A stretch of DNA of 16,887 nt, from the NCBI GenBank assembly GCA_002309915.1, contig DBYT01000027.1:184-17070 (forward strand), given 5' to 3'. Both the position numbers and the translations under genes were made by a program. A model generated the notes under the pieces. It searched no databases. It worked only from the letters and a program-made list of their open reading frames with translations, and was not told where the DNA came from. Positions 14,097-16,887 of this stretch are shown in pieces (position 1 is the first letter of the stretch; every line of letters starts with the position of its first letter). The DNA comes from Bacteroidales bacterium UBA1179. GTDB lineage: Bacteria > Bacteroidota > Bacteroidia > Bacteroidales > Bacteroidaceae.

Positions 14097-15989
14097 ATGA
14101 ACTACCTGGAGATACTCAAACAATACTGGGGTTACGACAGTTTCCGAGGCATACAGGAGCAGATAATCGAGAGCATCGGCAGCGGCCGTGACACTCTCGG
14201 GCTCATGCCTACCGGAGGCGGTAAGAGTATCACGTTCCAGGTTCCCGCCCTCGCCATGGACGGAGTCTGTCTGGTAATAACACCGCTCATAGCCCTGATG
14301 AAAGACCAGGTGCGCAATCTCCGCGACCGTGGCATTAAAGCCGCCGCCATCCACACCGGAATGAAACGTGACGAGATAATTGCCGTCATGGAGAACTGCA
14401 TATTCGGCGGTTACAAGTTCCTGTACGTATCGCCCGAGCGCCTTTCATCGGACCTGTTCCGTACCAAACTGCGCCATCTCAAGATATGCCTGCTCACGGT
14501 CGACGAGTCACACTGCATATCCCAGTGGGGTTATGATTTCCGCCCCTCATACCTGACCATTGCCGATATCCGCAAGGAGCTGCCCGATGTCCCCGTGCTG
14601 GCACTTACCGCCACAGCCACCCCGCAGGTCACTGACGATATCCAGGACAAGCTGGGATTCAGGGAGAAGAACGTGATACGCATGAGCTTCTTCCGTGAGA
14701 ACCTCTCATACGTAGTCCGCAAGACAGAAAACAAGCTCCTGGAGCTCAAACATATACTGGACCGCGTGCCCGGCACAAGCATAGTCTATGTACGCAACCG
14801 TGCCGGTACAAAGGAGGTGGCCGATTTCCTTAACTCCAACGGTATTCCGGCTACATTCTACCACGCCGGACTGGACCAGGTGGTCAAGGACGAGCGCCAG
14901 AAGGCCTGGACCGATAACCGTTACCGCGTGGTAGTGGCCACCAATGCATTCGGAATGGGTATTGACAAGCCCGATGTACGCACCGTAATCCATATGGACA
15001 TACCCAGTTCCATCGAGGCCTATTTCCAGGAGGCCGGACGCGCCGGCCGTGATGGAAAGCGCTCATATGCCGTGCTGCTGCACTCACCGGGCGACAAACG
15101 CACCGTAAGCAAGCGCATCAGTGACAACTTCCCCAAGGAGGAGTTCATACGTGATGTCTATGAGAAACTGGGCTTCTACTACGAAATGGCTGTAGGCGAC
15201 GGCCGCGGCTGCACCTACTCGTTCTCACTGGGAGAGTTCTGCAAGCAGTATTCCCTGCCCATCATCCCCACCGACAGTGCCCTGCGCATACTTACCCGCA
15301 TGGGTTACATAGAGTTCGTGGACGAGATGGACTATTCGGCCAGACTGCTCTTTACCGCGGGACGCGATGACCTGTACCGTATGCACCAGGACAAGGTGAC
15401 CGACAACGTCATGAACATCATACTGCGTAACTACAGCGGCATATTCACTGACTACGCATATATTGACGAGCATCTTATATGCTCACGTGCCGGAATAGAG
15501 CGCGAGCAGCTCTACACAACGCTCATGAACCTTCAGAGCCAGGGTGTGGTTCGTTACGTCCCCGAAAGACGTACGCCTGTAGTAACCTGGACCCGTGAGC
15601 GGATAGACACCGCCCTGCTCCGTTTTGACCCCGAGGTCTACGCCATGCGCCGTGAGGAGTTCAAGGAGCGCATAGGTGCCATGATGGAGTATGTGACACG
15701 TGAAACCGGATGCCGTAGCGCCATGCTGCTCAAATATTTCGGCGAGCATCAGGAAAAGCCATGCATGTGCTGTGACCTCTGTCAGGAGAGAGTTCAGGGC
15801 GACATAACACGAGGCGAGCGCGAAGCCATAATGGGTGACGTTCTGGACACGTTCCATGCCAACCCCGACACCCCACAGAAAGTATATTCCCTGCCATACG
15901 ACAGGAAAAAGATAGACGTTGTACTCCACTATATGGTCGATGAGGGCCATATCCTGATGCGCGACGGAAAGGTATTTGCAAAAAGATGA
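14097..15989 (+). CDS. recQ: ATP-dependent DNA helicase RecQ
   Basis: 630 residues. Helicase core: F16 and Q20 region (SFRGIQEQII), Walker A PTGGGKS (38-44), motif Ia ITPLIALMKDQV, motif II DESH (136-139) followed by the RecQ aromatic-rich loop CISQWGYDFRPSY, motif III TATAT (171-175), and motif VI QEAGRAGRDG (311-320). A zinc-binding site is formed by C539 (GCRSAMLLKYFGE) and C556, C559 and C562 in PCMCCDLC. It unwinds duplex DNA 3' to 5' and supplies single strands for RecJ. In E. coli RecQ the zinc cysteines follow the helicase core closely (around residue 380); here about 180 residues of probable winged-helix type lie in between, and no HRDC domain follows. This resembles a RecQ subfamily I associate with Bacteroidetes. 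Its stop overlaps the next gene's start (ATGA). Confidence 0.93.
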   Translation: MNYLEILKQYWGYDSFRGIQEQIIESIGSGRDTLGLMPTGGGKSITFQVPALAMDGVCLVITPLIALMKDQVRNLRDRGIKAAAIHTGMKRDEIIAVMENCIFGGYKFLYVSPERLSSDLFRTKLRHLKICLLTVDESHCISQWGYDFRPSYLTIADIRKELPDVPVLALTATATPQVTDDIQDKLGFREKNVIRMSFFRENLSYVVRKTENKLLELKHILDRVPGTSIVYVRNRAGTKEVADFLNSNGIPATFYHAGLDQVVKDERQKAWTDNRYRVVVATNAFGMGIDKPDVRTVIHMDIPSSIEAYFQEAGRAGRDGKRSYAVLLHSPGDKRTVSKRISDNFPKEEFIRDVYEKLGFYYEMAVGDGRGCTYSFSLGEFCKQYSLPIIPTDSALRILTRMGYIEFVDEMDYSARLLFTAGRDDLYRMHQDKVTDNVMNIILRNYSGIFTDYAYIDEHLICSRAGIEREQLYTTLMNLQSQGVVRYVPERRTPVVTWTRERIDTALLRFDPEVYAMRREEFKERIGAMMEYVTRETGCRSAMLLKYFGEHQEKPCMCCDLCQERVQGDITRGEREAIMGDVLDTFHANPDTPQKVYSLPYDRKKIDVVLHYMVDEGHILMRDGKVFAKR

Positions 15990-16887
15990 TTGAGATAGAG
16001 AAAATAGAAAACTGCACCCTGATAGCAGGTCCCTGTAGCGCCGAGTCACAGACACAGGTTCTGGAGTGCGCCCGCAGCCTTGTCAAAGCCGGAGTCAAGG
16101 TATTCCGCGCAGGAGTGTGGAAGCCACGCACCCGTCCCGGTAACTTTGAGGGCGCCGGCAGTCCTGCATTGGAATGGCTCAAGGCTGTCAAGGCCGAGAC
16201 AGGCATGGCGGTAACCACCGAGGTTGCCAATGCCCGCCACGTGGAAGCCGCACTCAAGGCCGGCATTGACATGCTCTGGATTGGTGCCCGCACCACAACC
16301 AGCCCGTTTGCCGTTCAGGAGGTGGCCGATGCCCTTCGCGGCACCGATATTCCCATTCTGGTAAAGAACCCCATCAATGCCGAACTGGAACTCTGGATAG
16401 GTGCGTTCGAGCGTCTGGCAGGTGCAGGCATCAGACATCTGGCCGCCATACACCGCGGATTCAGTTCATATTACGAGCGCATATACCGCTACTCACCAGA
16501 GTGGCAGATACCCATAGAACTGCGCCGCCGCATACCCGGCATCCAGGTGATCTGTGACCCCAGCCATATGGCCGGACGCAGTGACCTGGTACCTTTCCTG
16601 GCCCAGATGGCGCTGGACATGAAAGCCGACGGCCTGTTTGTAGAGGTACATCCCAATCCCTCACAGGCTCTAAGCGACCAGAAGCAGCAACTCACTCCCG
16701 CACAGTTCATCGACATGACCGGAAAGCTGGTATCTCACCGCGAGACCAAACCCGCCGACCTCAAGCAGATGCAGCCGTTCAGGAATCAGTTGGATGATAT
16801 TGACCTGCAGATCATACAGGATCTTGCAGACCGTTTCCGTGTGACAGGACGCATAGGAGAATACAAGAACCTGCATAATCTTGCCAT
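15986..16887 (+). CDS. Bifunctional DAHP synthase / chorismate mutase (runs off right edge)
   Basis: 300 complete codons are inside the window; the gene continues beyond it. The ATG at 15986 overlaps the recQ stop codon by four bases, which suggests translational coupling. Residues 1-250 are a type I-beta, KDO8P-synthase-like DAHP synthase: GPCSAES (15-21), KPRTRPGNFEG (46-56), VKNPIN (126-131), IHRGFSSY (155-162), CDPSHMAGRSDLV (190-202) and EVHPNPSQALSD (220-231). From about 262 a type II (AroQ) chorismate mutase begins: RNQLDDIDLQIIQDLADRF and the start of IGEYK. The enzyme joins phosphoenolpyruvate and erythrose 4-phosphate in the first shikimate step and, in its second half, turns chorismate into prephenate. 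Fusion of these activities in this order is known in Bacteroidetes. The fused mutase often lets prephenate or chorismate regulate the synthase. Its sharing of a transcript with recJ and recQ is the unusual point. Confidence 0.9.
   Translation, partial: MIEIEKIENCTLIAGPCSAESQTQVLECARSLVKAGVKVFRAGVWKPRTRPGNFEGAGSPALEWLKAVKAETGMAVTTEVANARHVEAALKAGIDMLWIGARTTTSPFAVQEVADALRGTDIPILVKNPINAELELWIGAFERLAGAGIRHLAAIHRGFSSYYERIYRYSPEWQIPIELRRRIPGIQVICDPSHMAGRSDLVPFLAQMALDMKADGLFVEVHPNPSQALSDQKQQLTPAQFIDMTGKLVSHRETKPADLKQMQPFRNQLDDIDLQIIQDLADRFRVTGRIGEYKNLHNLA

Noticed and set aside
15483..16296. Two overlapping minus-strand frames of about 190 codons opposite the recQ end and the DAHP synthase start
   Set aside because: Both are antisense to recognisable motif-bearing genes and no minus-strand promoter is seen.
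1..16887. CRISPR array, insertion sequence, integrase, tRNA or rRNA
   Set aside because: I looked for regularly spaced repeats, transposase-like motifs, terminal inverted repeats and tRNA-type folds and found none; the only sizeable repeats are the paralogue ends.

Overview
The window looks like a chromosomal segment from a member of the order Bacteroidales (Bacteroides/Phocaeicola-like gut bacterium). The reasons are the clear Bacteroidetes-type promoters (a TTTG or TTG box about 19-21 bases before TAnnTTTG), the near absence of Shine-Dalgarno sequences, the gene content, and the Bacteroidales-style MG2/carboxypeptidase-regulatory surface proteins. Base composition is moderate, with AT-rich intergenic regions. 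Nearly every gene is an ordinary chromosomal gene. One short AT-rich gene at 1666-2073 stands out as a probable accessory insertion.

Layout. On the left edge is the 5' end of an NADP-type glutamate dehydrogenase gene (minus, 1-215), divergent from a UDP-glucuronate 4-epimerase-type sugar epimerase (plus, 490-1527). Downstream of the epimerase sits a promoter-to-terminator unit with no reading frame (about 1540-1676), which I propose as a small RNA. It converges on the AT-rich hypothetical gene at 1666-2073 (minus), which has its own promoter. Next comes a large minus-strand pair, 4810-8622 followed by 2155-4797. These encode two exported paralogues (about 1270 and 880 residues) built from MG2-like and carboxypeptidase-regulatory-like domains, and they are 12 bases apart. 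Upstream of them on the same strand is a second two-gene unit, a tandem Rid/YjgF-family protein (9773-10864) followed 4 bases later by a type I L-asparaginase (8740-9768).

From about 10.9 kb everything is on the plus strand: an exported C1-family cysteine peptidase (10961-12100) with its own promoter and a strong terminator, then a recJ-recQ-DAHP synthase/chorismate mutase run. recJ has a well-matched promoter, recQ follows 9 bases after recJ, and the DAHP synthase gene overlaps recQ by the four bases ATGA and runs off the right edge.

How they work together. recJ and recQ are the nuclease and helicase that resect DNA ends in the RecF-type pathway, so their coupling makes sense. The aromatic-synthesis gene appears to share their transcript. 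The Rid protein and the asparaginase plausibly act in nitrogen and amino-acid handling, like the glutamate dehydrogenase at the edge. The paralogous surface proteins have no SusC/SusD partner here. I found no rRNA, tRNA, CRISPR array, transposase or integrase. The least conventional parts of the window are the 1540-2140 segment (candidate small RNA plus accessory gene) and the paralogous MG2 pair.
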